Of a stretch of 64,000 nucleotides of DNA, positions 55,162 to 64,000 are shown piece by piece (within the stretch, counting starts at the first letter, position 1; each line of letters opens with the position of its first letter). The notes under the pieces are model-generated. The model did no database searches. It was not told the DNA's origin and saw only the letters and a program-made list of their open reading frames with translations. A program made the translations under genes and the position numbers. The stretch is from Oceanospirillum sanctuarii (lineage in GTDB: Bacteria > Pseudomonadota > Gammaproteobacteria > Pseudomonadales > Halomonadaceae): assembly GCF_002150805.1 (NCBI RefSeq), contig NZ_MTBA01000003.1, positions 310,001-374,000 on the forward strand. Direction: 5' to 3'.

Positions 55162-56442
55162 TCAGGCCAGATGCACCTGAGCATTTTCAGGCAGGCCATC
55201 CCGCTCACCCAGCGCCTGACGTAGCAGCTGTTTTTTCACCAGCGGCGTATTGTTGACCAGACTCATACCGGTATTCCGCAGCCAGCGCAGGGGCAGAGGC
55301 ACAGGGCCATAAAGGCGTTTAAAGCCTTCCATCAGCGCCATCATTTTCAGGTTATCCGGCATACGGCGGCGCTGATATTTACCCAATGTCTGCTCAATAC
55401 CCAGCGGCTGCTTACGCTGCCAGGCAGCGGTCAGCTCTTCCACCAGAGTCGCAGCATCCAACAAACCTAGGTTTACACCCTGCCCCGCCAACGGGTGGAT
55501 GGTGTGGGCGGCATCACCGGCCAGCACCAGTCCCGGCTGCCAGTAGCGCTTGGCATGACGCTGACGCAGGGGGAAGCTGAAGCGCGGGTCACAGCTCAGC
55601 ACCTTGCCCAGTTTGTGTTCAAAACTCAGAGACAGCTCTGCACAGAAGCCGGCCTCATCCAGCGCCATCAGTCGGGCGCACTCGTCCGGTGTGGTAGACC
55701 AGACGATGGAGCAGTAATGGTCATCACCTTTAAAGGTGATCGGCAACAGCGCCAGCGGCCCTGTGGGCATAAAACGCTGCCAGCATGTGCCCTGATGAGG
55801 CTGTTCCAGTTTGATGGTGGTCACGATGGCTTCGTGGCCATAATCCCATTCACGGGTGTCAAAACCACCCCACTCCCGCAGGCGGGAACGGGCACCGTCG
55901 GCAGCAACGATCAGTCCGGCCTGCAACACGCGACCATCCTGCAGATAAACCTGTCGCTGCACACCCTCAGCATCTTTCTGGCTATCCAGCACAGGGCTGA
56001 TGCCTTCGATACGGATACCCCGATGCCAGTGGATATTGTCGAACTGCTTACTTTGCTCAATCAGAGAGGTCAGGGTGACGCTGTTCTCAACGATATGACC
56101 GATGTTTTCTGCAAACACATCATCGCAGTTAAATTCGATATGCCCGGTGCCATCCGCTTCCCAGACTTTCATCTGCTGGTACGGCGTTACCCGGTTTTGG
56201 GTCATGCCGTGCCAGGCATTCAGGCTATCGAGGAACAGACGGGAGGCTTCTGTCAGCGCACTGACCCGGGGATCAACACCCTCGGCATTCCACACAGGCT
56301 CCTGATCCGCCGCTTCCAGAAGGGCGATTTTCATACCGGCTGGCGCAACACCACAGGCGATTGCCGCACCGACCATGCCGCCTCCAACGACGATCAGGTC
56401 GTACTGCTGTAGGTTCTGATCGTTTTGCTGATTCGTATCCAT
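55162..56442 (-). CDS. ubiI: ubiquinone biosynthesis flavin hydroxylase, UbiI/VisC type
   Basis: 426 residues of the UbiH/COQ6 flavoprotein monooxygenase family. FAD motifs are VVGGGMVGAAIACGVA, VAADGARSRLRE and LAGDAAHTIHPLAGQGVNLGLLDA. These enzymes hydroxylate the ring of ubiquinone precursors with O2 and NADPH-derived electrons; UbiI acts at C5. Position immediately after ubiH (1-nt overlap of TGA and ATG) is that of visC/ubiI in the pepP-ubiH-ubiI operon. UbiF, which acts at C6, is similar and cannot be fully excluded. Confidence 0.85.
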   Translation of the reverse strand: MDTNQQNDQNLQQYDLIVVGGGMVGAAIACGVAPAGMKIALLEAADQEPVWNAEGVDPRVSALTEASRLFLDSLNAWHGMTQNRVTPYQQMKVWEADGTGHIEFNCDDVFAENIGHIVENSVTLTSLIEQSKQFDNIHWHRGIRIEGISPVLDSQKDAEGVQRQVYLQDGRVLQAGLIVAADGARSRLREWGGFDTREWDYGHEAIVTTIKLEQPHQGTCWQRFMPTGPLALLPITFKGDDHYCSIVWSTTPDECARLMALDEAGFCAELSLSFEHKLGKVLSCDPRFSFPLRQRHAKRYWQPGLVLAGDAAHTIHPLAGQGVNLGLLDAATLVEELTAAWQRKQPLGIEQTLGKYQRRRMPDNLKMMALMEGFKRLYGPVPLPLRWLRNTGMSLVNNTPLVKKQLLRQALGERDGLPENAQVHLA

Positions 56443-57878
56443 CAGAGCTCTCCTGCCTGTTTCTGTATGCGTGTATCTGCGGACTGTTTTTCTGCTATCA
56501 GGTCGGATGCCATCAGTTGTTTCAGACGTACCGAGGAGCCACCGATACCCATCGCCTGACGGGCAAACCAGCGTTTGGCGGGTTTCAGGCGATCCAACAG
56601 CATCAGGCCACAGGCTCTCAGATGCCCCAGCACCGGATTACCGTTGGCAAACAGGCGGATCAGACCATCACTGAAACCGATCACCGCATCCTGATCCTGT
56701 TCACGACGCTGCTGATAACGCTGCAGTACCGCAAGACTACCCAGAGCTTCGCCTTTTTGTGCAGCTTCGTGCAGCACGCCAGCCAGCTCGGCAACACCTC
56801 TTAATGCCAGGTTATAACCCTGACCAGCCACCGGATGTATATAGTGCGCGGCATTGCCCAGCACCGCGAGTCCCGGACGCACCTGCTCAGTAGCGCGCAC
56901 CAAGGTCAGCGGATACTGATAACGCTCGCCAATACGCTCGATATCACCCAAGCGGAAACCAAACAGCTGCAGCAGCTTCTGTTTAAATTCATCATCGCTC
57001 AGGGCATTAACCTCATCGATCTGCTCAGCCGGAACCGTCCAGACCAGAGCAATATCTTTTGCCCCCGGTAACGGTAACCAGGCCATAGGGCCGTCAGCGG
57101 TAAAGCGCTCAAAAGCCCAGTTTTCGTGGGGCTGGCTCATGGTCAGATTGCAGATAATGGCGTACTGATCGTAAGGGCGTACATAGTCACTGATGTTGAG
57201 CTGCTGTTTCAGGCCGGACTGGCCGCCATCCGCCAGTACCACAAGACCGGCTTCAATCTGACGCTCAGCACTATTTTCCGAGCCACCGCTCGAAGAACTC
57301 AGAGTCAACAGATGCTTCTCTGCTTTGACTTCAAAACCCGTCACTTTAAACGGACAGAGCCACTCCACATGCTGCGCCTGTTTTACGCCGGTCAGTAGGG
57401 TCTGACCCAGCGCGATATTGGGCGCAACATAGCCCAGCGCATCCACATGATGATCGGCTGCATTCAGGCGGGTGGCACCCAGATGGCCTTTGTCAGAAAC
57501 ATGAATCTGCTTGATGGCGGCAACATGGGGCTCCAGCTGTTGCCAGAGTCCGATCTGCTCATAGATATGACGGGTACCCCAGGAGAGAGCCGTTGAGCGG
57601 GCATCGTAGCTGGTTCTAATCTCAGCCGGTGCAGCATCTGCCCCCGCATCACCTGATGGACTATGAGCTGTGGCAACCGCCTCAACCACAGCGATTGACC
57701 AGTTGTGCTCCCGGGCAAAACCTTCCAGTGCACAGGCAAGGCTAGCCCCCACCAGACCGCCACCGATAATGGCAATATCGTAGGATTCCGGCTGTGTTTT
57801 TAGCAGCTGGTCATCCTGTTGGGCTTGCTGAGAAGCCGAAGCGGCTGTTGTCACCGGATCTCTCCCGTTGTCTGTCAT
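56442..57878 (-). CDS. ubiH: 2-octaprenyl-6-methoxyphenol hydroxylase UbiH
   Basis: 478 residues of the same flavoprotein family, with IIGGGLVGASLACALEGF, LVVLADGGQSGLK and LGNAAHYIHPVAGQGYNLALRGVAE (Asn replaces the usual Asp in GDA, as in many UbiH). About 35 residues of Gln/Ser/Ala-rich sequence precede the FAD motif and a short insert of about 20 residues follows it, making it longer than E. coli UbiH (392). It lies between pepP (35 nt) and ubiI. No good ribosome site is seen, so coupling to pepP translation is possible. Confidence 0.88.
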   Translation of the reverse strand: MTDNGRDPVTTAASASQQAQQDDQLLKTQPESYDIAIIGGGLVGASLACALEGFAREHNWSIAVVEAVATAHSPSGDAGADAAPAEIRTSYDARSTALSWGTRHIYEQIGLWQQLEPHVAAIKQIHVSDKGHLGATRLNAADHHVDALGYVAPNIALGQTLLTGVKQAQHVEWLCPFKVTGFEVKAEKHLLTLSSSSGGSENSAERQIEAGLVVLADGGQSGLKQQLNISDYVRPYDQYAIICNLTMSQPHENWAFERFTADGPMAWLPLPGAKDIALVWTVPAEQIDEVNALSDDEFKQKLLQLFGFRLGDIERIGERYQYPLTLVRATEQVRPGLAVLGNAAHYIHPVAGQGYNLALRGVAELAGVLHEAAQKGEALGSLAVLQRYQQRREQDQDAVIGFSDGLIRLFANGNPVLGHLRACGLMLLDRLKPAKRWFARQAMGIGGSSVRLKQLMASDLIAEKQSADTRIQKQAGEL

Positions 57879-57913
57879 AAAAAGTTATAAAAGTGTCTGC
57901 TCAAAGCGGGCAA

Positions 57914-59353
57914 CTACGCTGGCAGCGCCACGCCCTGCCCCGCCATTAAGGCTTCAATTTCGGCAATATTTTTCGGCACACCTGAGGTCATTATCTCGGG
58001 GCCGTTTTCAGTCACGACAACATTGTCTTCAATACGGATACCGATACCACGCCAGCGCTCTTCCACGCTGTCATCGTCCGGCGCAACATAAAGCCCCGGT
58101 TCCACCGTCAGCACCATGCCCGCTTGCAGTGGTCGTGACTGACCTTCAATTTTGTAGCGACCGGCATCATGCACATCAATACCCAGCCAGTGACTGGTGC
58201 CGTGCATATAAAAGCGACGGTAGCTTTCAGATTCGATCACCTCATCTAGCGTACCTGTGAGCAACCCAAGATCCAGCAGTCCCTGACAAAGCACATTCAA
58301 TGCAGCACGATGGGGCGCATGACAATCCAGCCCCACCTGCACCTGATCGATAGCGGCATACTGAGCTTCCAACACCACCTGATACAGAGCTTTCTGCTCG
58401 GCACTGAACTTACCGGAAACCGGGAAAGTCCGGGTGATATCCGCCGCGTAATGCTGCAGCTCACAACCGGCATCCACAAGCACCAGATCGCCCTCATTCA
58501 GCGGTTGATCATTCTGCACGTAGTGCAGAATACAGGCATTAGCCCCGCCACCCACAATGGTGTTGTAGGCCGGAGCTCGACTGCCCGCACGCATAAAGTG
58601 ATAGAGGTATTCCGCCTCCAGCTGATACTCCATCATGCCCGGCTGACAAACCTGCATCGCTTTGCTGTGGGCTGCGGCAGAGATCTCAGCAGCTGCACGC
58701 ATCACATCCAGTTCCGCCTCGCTTTTAATCAGGCGCATCTCATGGATCAGCGGCAACAGATTGTGCTGCTGCTCAGGTGCAATAGCTCCCATACGGGCTT
58801 TCTGACGCACCTGCTGACACCAGCCGTTAATACGACGACTCAGAGCATCATCGCCCTGCATCGGGAAAAACAGCTGCTGCGCACCATCGAGCAGCTCCGG
58901 CAGCTTAGAATCCAGCTGATCCAGGGTGTAAGCGGTATCCATACCGTAATCGGTTTTAGCCGCATCCTGACCGATACGGAAACCGGTCCAGATCTCCTGC
59001 GCACGGTCTTTTGGCAGAGAGAACAGGTGGCAATCGCCCTCTTTATGCCCCGGCGTCAGCACCAGCCAGGCACCCTCTTCGGCAAAACCGGTCAGGTAAT
59101 AAAAATCACTGTTCTGACGGAAAGCATAATCCGCATCGTTGTTGCGATAACGTATCTCCGCCCCAGGCAGAATCGCGATGCTTTTATCCGGCAGCTGATC
59201 CAGAAGTCGCTGACGACGCTGGCCATACTCTTCAGCAGAAACCGTCGGTATCTTTTCCGGGGACACAGCATACGCGCCCTCGGGGGTGATGATGTTGCGG
59301 TTTATCAAACTTTCGCCAGCCTGTGGCGGTTGCTGAGTCATTGTCTGCGTCAT
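57914..59353 (-). CDS. pepP: Xaa-Pro aminopeptidase
   Basis: Removes an N-terminal residue preceding proline. 479 residues with an N-terminal domain typical of aminopeptidase P (NDADYAFRQNSDFYYLTGF). The pita-bread catalytic domain has all five metal ligands visible: Asp in VLVDAGCE, Asp in ADITRTFP, His in MHGTSHWLGIDVHD, Glu in LTVEPGLY and Glu in GIRIEDNV. About 30 residues precede the usual start. Second gene of ygfB-pepP-ubiH-ubiI. Confidence 0.95.
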   Translation of the reverse strand: MTQTMTQQPPQAGESLINRNIITPEGAYAVSPEKIPTVSAEEYGQRRQRLLDQLPDKSIAILPGAEIRYRNNDADYAFRQNSDFYYLTGFAEEGAWLVLTPGHKEGDCHLFSLPKDRAQEIWTGFRIGQDAAKTDYGMDTAYTLDQLDSKLPELLDGAQQLFFPMQGDDALSRRINGWCQQVRQKARMGAIAPEQQHNLLPLIHEMRLIKSEAELDVMRAAAEISAAAHSKAMQVCQPGMMEYQLEAEYLYHFMRAGSRAPAYNTIVGGGANACILHYVQNDQPLNEGDLVLVDAGCELQHYAADITRTFPVSGKFSAEQKALYQVVLEAQYAAIDQVQVGLDCHAPHRAALNVLCQGLLDLGLLTGTLDEVIESESYRRFYMHGTSHWLGIDVHDAGRYKIEGQSRPLQAGMVLTVEPGLYVAPDDDSVEERWRGIGIRIEDNVVVTENGPEIMTSGVPKNIAEIEALMAGQGVALPA

Positions 59354-59474
59354 AGCTACTCCCGTCTGAACGAGCCTTTATATACGTTTATACTATCGTT
59401 GCTGATTGGCGATCATGATTAGTGGTGTTTCTTGGCGGTACTGGCCGGTATCAGCTTGCTGTAGAATTAAGCGA

Positions 59475-60077
59475 TTACTGCAGGTTCTTGGCTTCCTGAA
59501 CCGCCTCATCCAACTGAGGTGCTGAAGGGTTACATTCGGTGTAGAGCATCATGGCGGTCATACGCACATATTCGCTCACCGCAAACAGATCCTGTTCGTT
59601 CTGCTCGTCTTCATCCAGCGGCTCATCCATTTCCGCAATCTGTTCCAGATCCTTCAGTGCATCCTTCAGCTCCTGAGACAACTTTCCTTCTTTAAAGGCT
59701 TCATTGTCTGCCAGTGCCGACAGAAAGCCTTCGCACCATTCCAACAAAGTCTGCATGCGCTCGTTGAGAGAGAAGTCTTCATCAGCGATTAGCAACTTAA
59801 AGCCCAGATCCTGATCCTTCATACCGGTCTCGGTCTGCTCCAGCAGCTCCGCCAGCTCTACTTTGGAGTCATCACTGTCCAGCTGAGACACTTCCATAAA
59901 CTGCATCGCCTGACGCAGCCAGGTATCCAGATCCGGTGTCTGACCGGCACAAAGCTGACCACACAGATCCCCATGCAGCTCCGCTGGGGCATGCAAGCAA
60001 CCATTGCGCAAAAACAGATCACTGATCTGGGCAAAAACAGGTTGTTGAATCTCGGTTTGCTGTTGAACGTCTGTCAT
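59475..60077 (-). CDS. ygfB: UPF0149 protein YgfB
   Basis: 200 residues, all-helical, acidic. GCLHAPAELHGDLCGQLCAG and EWCEGFLSAL, together with the C-terminal EYVRMTAMMLYTE, are the UPF0149 pattern. The biochemical role is unclear; in Pseudomonas aeruginosa the homologue represses the AmpDh3/ampC axis. It leads the minus-strand pepP-ubi operon and is divergent from the TIGR02449-zapA genes. Confidence 0.92.
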   Translation of the reverse strand: MTDVQQQTEIQQPVFAQISDLFLRNGCLHAPAELHGDLCGQLCAGQTPDLDTWLRQAMQFMEVSQLDSDDSKVELAELLEQTETGMKDQDLGFKLLIADEDFSLNERMQTLLEWCEGFLSALADNEAFKEGKLSQELKDALKDLEQIAEMDEPLDEDEQNEQDLFAVSEYVRMTAMMLYTECNPSAPQLDEAVQEAKNLQ

Positions 60078-60226
60078 AGCGAATGCCTTTCTCCGGCGGA
60101 TAGTTTGAACGATATCGGGTCATTCCCAGTCTAATAATAGGGAACAGGATCACGATAAATAAGATTAGTGTCTATTTTGACGAGAAAATGCTCATTTGTC
60201 AGGAAGTTAGTATTCATTCACGTCAA

Positions 60227-60255
60227 TTGACCAGTTACAATCGCAGATCTATAGT
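60227..60255 (+). promoter_or_regulatory. sigma-70 promoter for TIGR02449-zapA
   Basis: TTGACC (60227-60232), 17-bp spacer, TATAGT (60250-60255). The predicted start near 60262 gives a short leader before the ATG at 60284. Confidence 0.75.
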
Positions 60256-60283
60256 ACGGGTATCCTTAGCTAAAGATAATTTT

Positions 60284-60496
60284 ATGGACACTGACGATTT
60301 AGATCAGTTGGAAAAACAGATTCATGAGCTGCTGTTAATTTGCGTCGATCTGCGTAAGGAGAACGAGCAGCTTAAAGATGATGTTCGCCAACAGGCCACA
60401 GAACTGGAAGCCCTGACGCAGGAGCGGCAGGCCACGGAAGAGAAAGTCAGTTATCTTTTAACCCGCTTAGGGCCATCGGAGCCACAAGATGAGTGA
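60284..60496 (+). CDS. TIGR02449-family small coiled-coil protein
   Basis: 70 residues, one continuous coiled coil starting MDTDDLDQLEKQIHELLLIC and rich in Glu, Gln and Lys, ending RLGPSEPQDE. Proteins of this family regularly precede zapA in gammaproteobacteria. A role in division is plausible from context but unproven. ATG 60284 was chosen because the promoter lies just upstream and the longer frame from 60188 would cross it. The end overlaps zapA by 8 nt. Confidence 0.85.
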   Translation: MDTDDLDQLEKQIHELLLICVDLRKENEQLKDDVRQQATELEALTQERQATEEKVSYLLTRLGPSEPQDE

Positions 60497-60812
60497 AACC
60501 AAGAGCAGTCAAACCGTTGAAGTTAAAATTCTTGAGCGTAGTTATGTGGTCGGCTGCCCCGATGATAAGCAAAATGATCTGATCGATTCCGCGAAGTATC
60601 TTGATCGCAAGATGCGCGAGATCCGTGATAGCGGCAAGGTGATAGGCACAGAGCGTATTGCCATCATGGCGGCGCTGAATATCGCCTATGAAATGCTGCA
60701 CGGTAATCAGGAAAACAAAGAATCCCAGGAACAGATTCAGCGCATCAACGAGAAGCTGTCTGCCGCCATTCAGGCGCTACGCCAGAGCGATAAAGATAGC
60801 GACGCAGCCTGA
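60489..60812 (+). CDS. zapA: cell division protein ZapA
   Basis: 107 residues. The globular N-terminal half VEVKILERSYVVGCPDDKQNDL and the helix EIRDSGKVIGTERIAIMAALNIAYE match ZapA, which bundles FtsZ filaments; a C-terminal coiled coil follows. It overlaps the TIGR02449 gene and is followed by the 6S RNA gene, as in E. coli. Its partner ZapB is encoded at 7184. Confidence 0.96.
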   Translation: MSETKSSQTVEVKILERSYVVGCPDDKQNDLIDSAKYLDRKMREIRDSGKVIGTERIAIMAALNIAYEMLHGNQENKESQEQIQRINEKLSAAIQALRQSDKDSDAA

Positions 60813-60831
60813 TTTTTTTTCCCGTCTGCGT

Positions 60832-60837
60832 TATACT
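60832..60837 (+). promoter_or_regulatory. -10 element of 6S RNA promoter
   Basis: TATACT, with a weak -35 CTGATT at 60809-60814 (17-bp spacing) that overlaps the zapA stop codon. It lies just before the conserved start of 6S RNA. Confidence 0.6.
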
Positions 60838-60844
60838 CCTTTTC

Positions 60845-61025
60845 TAATTCCTGGGGTGTGCGCCAGCTGTTTACGTCCTCGAGCCTAATTAAGAACCCAG
60901 GGAATCGTCCGTGAGTACCCGTGTGCATGTCCGCGCGACGGAAAGCCTTAGGTACTTCGATGATTACCCACCTTGAACCTAATTGGTTCAAGGGCAACGA
61001 CAGCAGCGGCACTTCCGGGTTTTTC
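60845..61025 (+). ncRNA. ssrS: 6S RNA
   Basis: About 180 nt between zapA and ygfA, the conserved place of this RNA. It binds sigma-70 RNA polymerase in stationary phase. The terminal stem pairs CCTGGGGTG (from about 60850) with CACTTCCGGG (near 61011-61020). The diagnostic 3' hairpin CACCTTGAACC...GGTTCAAGGG is at about 60969-60994. The central region has GGAATCGTCC and GACGGAAAGCC, as in Pseudomonas 6S RNA. Ends are estimated from the promoter and the terminal stem. Confidence 0.92.
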
Positions 61026-61064
61026 CCTCTTCTCTGTTTTCTTCCAGCCTGTTCCGGCCAACCT

Positions 61065-61682
61065 ATGACAGACAAAACGCTTCAGCAAAACCGAACCGCA
61101 CTTCGTCGTGAAATGCGTCAGCGTCGTCGCGCCCTGACTATCATCCAGCAGAAGAAAGCAGCGGAAGATCTGAAATCCCGTGTGCTGGCAATGCCGGAAT
61201 TTATGCGCGCCAAACGGATTGCACTTTATCTGCCGAATGATGGTGAGATAGATCCCGGTTTGCTGATCGAACAGGCGCGGAAAATGGGCAAGATCTGTTA
61301 TCTGCCCGTACTGCAGCCGCTGGTGGAAAACCGTCTCTGGTTTGTGCGTTATGATCGCCAGACACCCATGACCCATAATCGCTTTGGTATCCCGGAACCT
61401 AAACTAAAGGGCTTTGCCGATAAAAAGCACAACCGTTGCCGACCGGAAGATCTTGATCTGGTGTTGTTCCCGTTGGTCGCTTTTGATGAGAAGGGCGGGC
61501 GCATGGGGATGGGCGGCGGCTTTTATGACCGCACCTTTGCGTTTACACGACAGCGCCAATTTGCCAAACCCTCTCTGATCGGCCTGGCTCATGAGTGTCA
61601 GAAGGTTGATGACCTGCCAATTGCAGACTGGGATATTCCTTTGCAGGGCGTCATCAGCGACAAGAGCATTTACCGGGCCTGA
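61065..61682 (+). CDS. ygfA: 5-formyltetrahydrofolate cyclo-ligase
   Basis: Converts 5-formyl-THF to 5,10-methenyl-THF with ATP. 205 residues: LRREMRQRRRAL at the start, ALYLPNDGEIDP, NRFGIPEP, and the signature GGRMGMGGGFYDR, with a C-terminal IADWDIPLQGVISD. ATG 61065 was chosen by family length; the open frame extends back into 6S RNA to 60921. It is normally cotranscribed with 6S RNA. Confidence 0.94.
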   Translation: MTDKTLQQNRTALRREMRQRRRALTIIQQKKAAEDLKSRVLAMPEFMRAKRIALYLPNDGEIDPGLLIEQARKMGKICYLPVLQPLVENRLWFVRYDRQTPMTHNRFGIPEPKLKGFADKKHNRCRPEDLDLVLFPLVAFDEKGGRMGMGGGFYDRTFAFTRQRQFAKPSLIGLAHECQKVDDLPIADWDIPLQGVISDKSIYRA

Positions 61683-61705
61683 GCCCGGCAGTGCATTTTG
61701 GCCGT

Positions 61706-64000
61706 TTATTTATCCAGATACCTCAGCAGCTCTAACGGTGGCATCGGACGGGCAAACCAGTAACCCTGATAGCACGGACAACCCAGCTCACGCAGGAACT
61801 CATACTGAGCTTCTGTCTCCACCCCTTCTGCCACCAGATCGATCCCCAGACTTAGCCCCATCTGCAGAATCGCTTTCACCAGCTGAGCGTCCCGCTCGTC
61901 TTCCGTCAGATCACGGACAAACTCCTGAGCGATCTTAATCTGGTCGATATCCAGATTCTTCAGATAACCCAGCGAGGAATAGCCGGTACCGAAGTCATCG
62001 ATGGAGCAGCGAACCCCCAGCTCTTTCAGACGGATAAAAGTCTCATTCAGGTTGGTACCGGATTTCAGGAAGACACCTTCGGTGATCTCCAGCCAGAGCT
62101 TGTCTTTCGCCGCGGGATAACGATCCAGAGCCGATTCGATCTGACTAATAAAGGACGGATGCGCAAAATGGCGTGAGCTGATATTGATGGAAACCTCACA
62201 CTCCGCCAGAGGTGTACCCAGCCAGAGCTGCATCTGGTGACAAGCCTTCTCCAGTACCTGAAGCCCAAGGTCAACGATCAGACTGCTCTCTTCCGCCACA
62301 CCGATAAAGGCCCCCGGACCAACAATGCCTTCTTCCGGATGATGCCAGCGGATCAGAGCTTCACAGCCCACCATCTTGCCGCTGTTGTCATGCTGCGGCT
62401 GATAGAAGAGTACAAACTGATCCTCTTCCAGCGCAGTACGGATCGACTTCTCCATCTTCAGACGCTGAACCACTTCCACCTGCATCTCAGGCTCGTAGAA
62501 AGCAAATGACGCTTTACCGGCACTCTTGGCCCGATACATGGCCGTATCCGCCTGCTGAATATAGGATTCCGCTTCAAGGTCCGGTTGCGGCAGATAGGTT
62601 ACGCCGATACTGGCGCTGACTTTGTGGCTGTGGCCGCGCAGATCAAAAGGTTCTTCCAGCACCTGAAGCACCCGTTCTGCCACATGAGCCGCCTGATCCA
62701 TCGCCTGCGAGGCCGAGTGCCCGACACCCGGCAACAGGAAGAGAAATTCGTCACCACCAAAACGGCTGAAAATATCTTCCGCCCGCAAGGTATCGGTCAG
62801 ACGTTCTGCCACCGCTTTCAGCAGTTCATCGCCCATATCGTGACCGAGGGAATCATTCAGCATCTTGAAGTTATCCAGATCCATAAACATCAGGCTGCTG
62901 AAATCCTGATGCCGCTCGCAATGCGCCAGCTGATGGCGCAGGGATTCCATAAAGAGATCCCGGTTGGGCAGTTCGGTGATGGAGTCGTAATAGGCCAGAT
63001 AACGGATTTTCTCTTCGCTGGCTTTCTTATCGGTAATATCCAGAAACGCCGCCACATAATGGGTGGTATAGCCTTGCCCCAGCGTATCTACAGCGGTGAT
63101 AGTGACCAGCTCAGGGAAGATACTGCCATCTTTGCGCCTGTTCCAGATCTCACCATGCCAGTGACCTTCCAGCGCCAGCGACTGCCACAGCTCCCGATAA
63201 AAATTATCGCCGTGACGACCGGAGCGCAGAATATTGATTTTGCAGCCAACCACCTCATCACTGCCATAACCTGTAATCTGGCTGAATGCGGTGTTGACGC
63301 GTTGAATAACGGTATCGGCATCCGTGATAACAATCGCCTCGTGGGTTTCAAAGGTGATCGCCGCTAATTCCAGCTCCTGAGACGCACGACGCTGCTCGGT
63401 GATATCCCTGGCAACAATCGACAGGTAATGATTCCGGGTACCTTTATTGCGGCCCACCAAGACCCGCTCCCCCTCTAAAAGTAGGTAACGATGGCCGACA
63501 CCATTCCTACTTCGCAGAGTACATTCAATATCCAGACGCTGCCCTCTGAGAGCGGCTTCCAATGCCTGCTCGACGACCAGAACCTGGTCAGGAATCAGTT
63601 GCTGCAGGAAAAGCTCTTCACTGGCAGGGTGCGCTCCCGGCTGCAACCCTAAAAGACGATAAAACTCATCAGACCAGGCATGTCCCAAGCCATTATGCGC
63701 CCACTCCCAGCTGCCCATCTGAGCAATTCGTTGGGACTCAGCCAAGAGTTCGTTACTCTTCTGCAGCTCCTTAGTCCGCAGATGAACCTGACGGGAGATC
63801 TCAGCGGAACGCCCCGCCAATAAGAGCAGGACTCCACCCAGAACAGCCGACATAAAAAAGCCACCGGTGAGGACAAAATAGAGCCCCCAGGAATAGCCCA
63901 TTAGCTCACGGGAAGCCTGCTGTTCCATAATCCAGGTATCCGCCCCCACCTTGATTTCAGAACGATGTATCAGCGCCCCGCGCTCATCCGGGTTGAAGCC
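61706..64000 (-). CDS. membrane PAS-PAS-GGDEF-EAL c-di-GMP protein, partial
   Basis: The frame is open to the window edge, so the N-terminus is missing; GTG 63949 is only an internal codon. From the left of the visible protein: end of a periplasmic sensor, a membrane segment (GLYFVLTGGFFMSAVLGGVLLLL, split here in two runs), two PAS domains (the second with FETHEAIVITDADTVIQ and FLDITDKKASEEK), GGDEF domain with SRFGGDEFLFLLP, and EAL domain with GCEALIRWHHP and DDFGTGYSSLGYLKN. Both enzymatic motifs look intact, so it could both make and degrade c-di-GMP. The gene is convergent with ygfA. Confidence 0.9.
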   Translation of the reverse strand, partial: GFNPDERGALIHRSEIKVGADTWIMEQQASRELMGYSWGLYFVLTGGFFMSAVLGGVLLLLAGRSAEISRQVHLRTKELQKSNELLAESQRIAQMGSWEWAHNGLGHAWSDEFYRLLGLQPGAHPASEELFLQQLIPDQVLVVEQALEAALRGQRLDIECTLRSRNGVGHRYLLLEGERVLVGRNKGTRNHYLSIVARDITEQRRASQELELAAITFETHEAIVITDADTVIQRVNTAFSQITGYGSDEVVGCKINILRSGRHGDNFYRELWQSLALEGHWHGEIWNRRKDGSIFPELVTITAVDTLGQGYTTHYVAAFLDITDKKASEEKIRYLAYYDSITELPNRDLFMESLRHQLAHCERHQDFSSLMFMDLDNFKMLNDSLGHDMGDELLKAVAERLTDTLRAEDIFSRFGGDEFLFLLPGVGHSASQAMDQAAHVAERVLQVLEEPFDLRGHSHKVSASIGVTYLPQPDLEAESYIQQADTAMYRAKSAGKASFAFYEPEMQVEVVQRLKMEKSIRTALEEDQFVLFYQPQHDNSGKMVGCEALIRWHHPEEGIVGPGAFIGVAEESSLIVDLGLQVLEKACHQMQLWLGTPLAECEVSINISSRHFAHPSFISQIESALDRYPAAKDKLWLEITEGVFLKSGTNLNETFIRLKELGVRCSIDDFGTGYSSLGYLKNLDIDQIKIAQEFVRDLTEDERDAQLVKAILQMGLSLGIDLVAEGVETEAQYEFLRELGCPCYQGYWFARPMPPLELLRYLDK

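Noticed and set aside
58310-59422. 370-codon open frame antisense to pepP
   Set aside because: PepP carries all five metal ligands; this is its shadow.
1-64000. tRNA, rRNA, CRISPR, insertion sequence or prophage
   Set aside because: No cloverleaf, spaced direct repeats, transposase, integrase or terminal inverted repeats were seen.

Overview
The window is one contiguous stretch of a gammaproteobacterial chromosome. Two gene orders are recognisable: glnA-glnL-glnG, and ygfB-pepP-ubiH-ubiI divergent from zapA-6S RNA-ygfA. Several chemoreceptors, c-di-GMP proteins and a TRAP transporter of the TakP (2-oxo acid) type suggest a motile, probably marine, Oceanospirillales-like heterotroph; that placement is an inference. 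Gene density is high. I found no tRNA or rRNA gene, insertion sequence, prophage or CRISPR array.

Layout. 0-7 kb: nitrogen regulation (glnA, glnL, glnG with sigma-54 promoters and NtrC-type palindromes), trmL, and a chemoreceptor with an NtrC-like palindrome in front. 7-14 kb: zapB, rimI, a long HolD-like clamp-loader psi subunit, leuA, and a periplasmic thiol pair (DsbC/G-like plus a membrane TlpA-like protein). 13-21 kb: an orphan lipoprotein, rapA, an AT-rich patch with two diverged paralogous genes of unknown function and a 55-codon membrane ORF, and a divergent HD-GYP protein. 21-26 kb: a probable light-response/photorepair group: epimerase <-> cbiX-like, DUF523/DUF1722, a MerR regulator of LitR/MlrA type, and phrB. 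Two operator-like elements (TTGTACA-N12-TGTACAA type) sit in front of the transcription units. An Aer-like receptor follows. 28-33 kb: fabA-fabB, an AEC-family permease, a universal stress protein and another chemoreceptor.

33-48 kb is a carboxylate-utilisation region. On the minus strand dctP-dctQ-dctM (TRAP uptake) is followed by lldE-lldF-lldG and a FAD/Fe-S D-lactate dehydrogenase. On the plus strand a PdhR-type GntR regulator sits in an apparent operon with dctB and dctD. Two palindromes of PdhR-box form (ATTGGTNNNACCAAT) lie in the divergent intergenic region. One overlaps a good sigma-70 promoter for the regulator; the other is upstream of dctP. The simplest reading is pyruvate/lactate-responsive control of uptake and oxidation of lactate or other 2-oxo/2-hydroxy acids.

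48-64 kb: a renalase-like flavoprotein, a YdjM-like membrane protein, a DUF2971 protein, a thioesterase, RlmI, a YcxB-like protein, a membrane class III nucleotide cyclase, the ubiI-ubiH-pepP-ygfB operon, TIGR02449-zapA-6S RNA-ygfA, and a PAS-GGDEF-EAL protein that runs off the right end.

Start codons were moved downstream of the longest possible ORF where a Shine-Dalgarno sequence, signal peptide or family alignment supported it. All assignments come from reading the sequence and from remembered family features; no database search was run.
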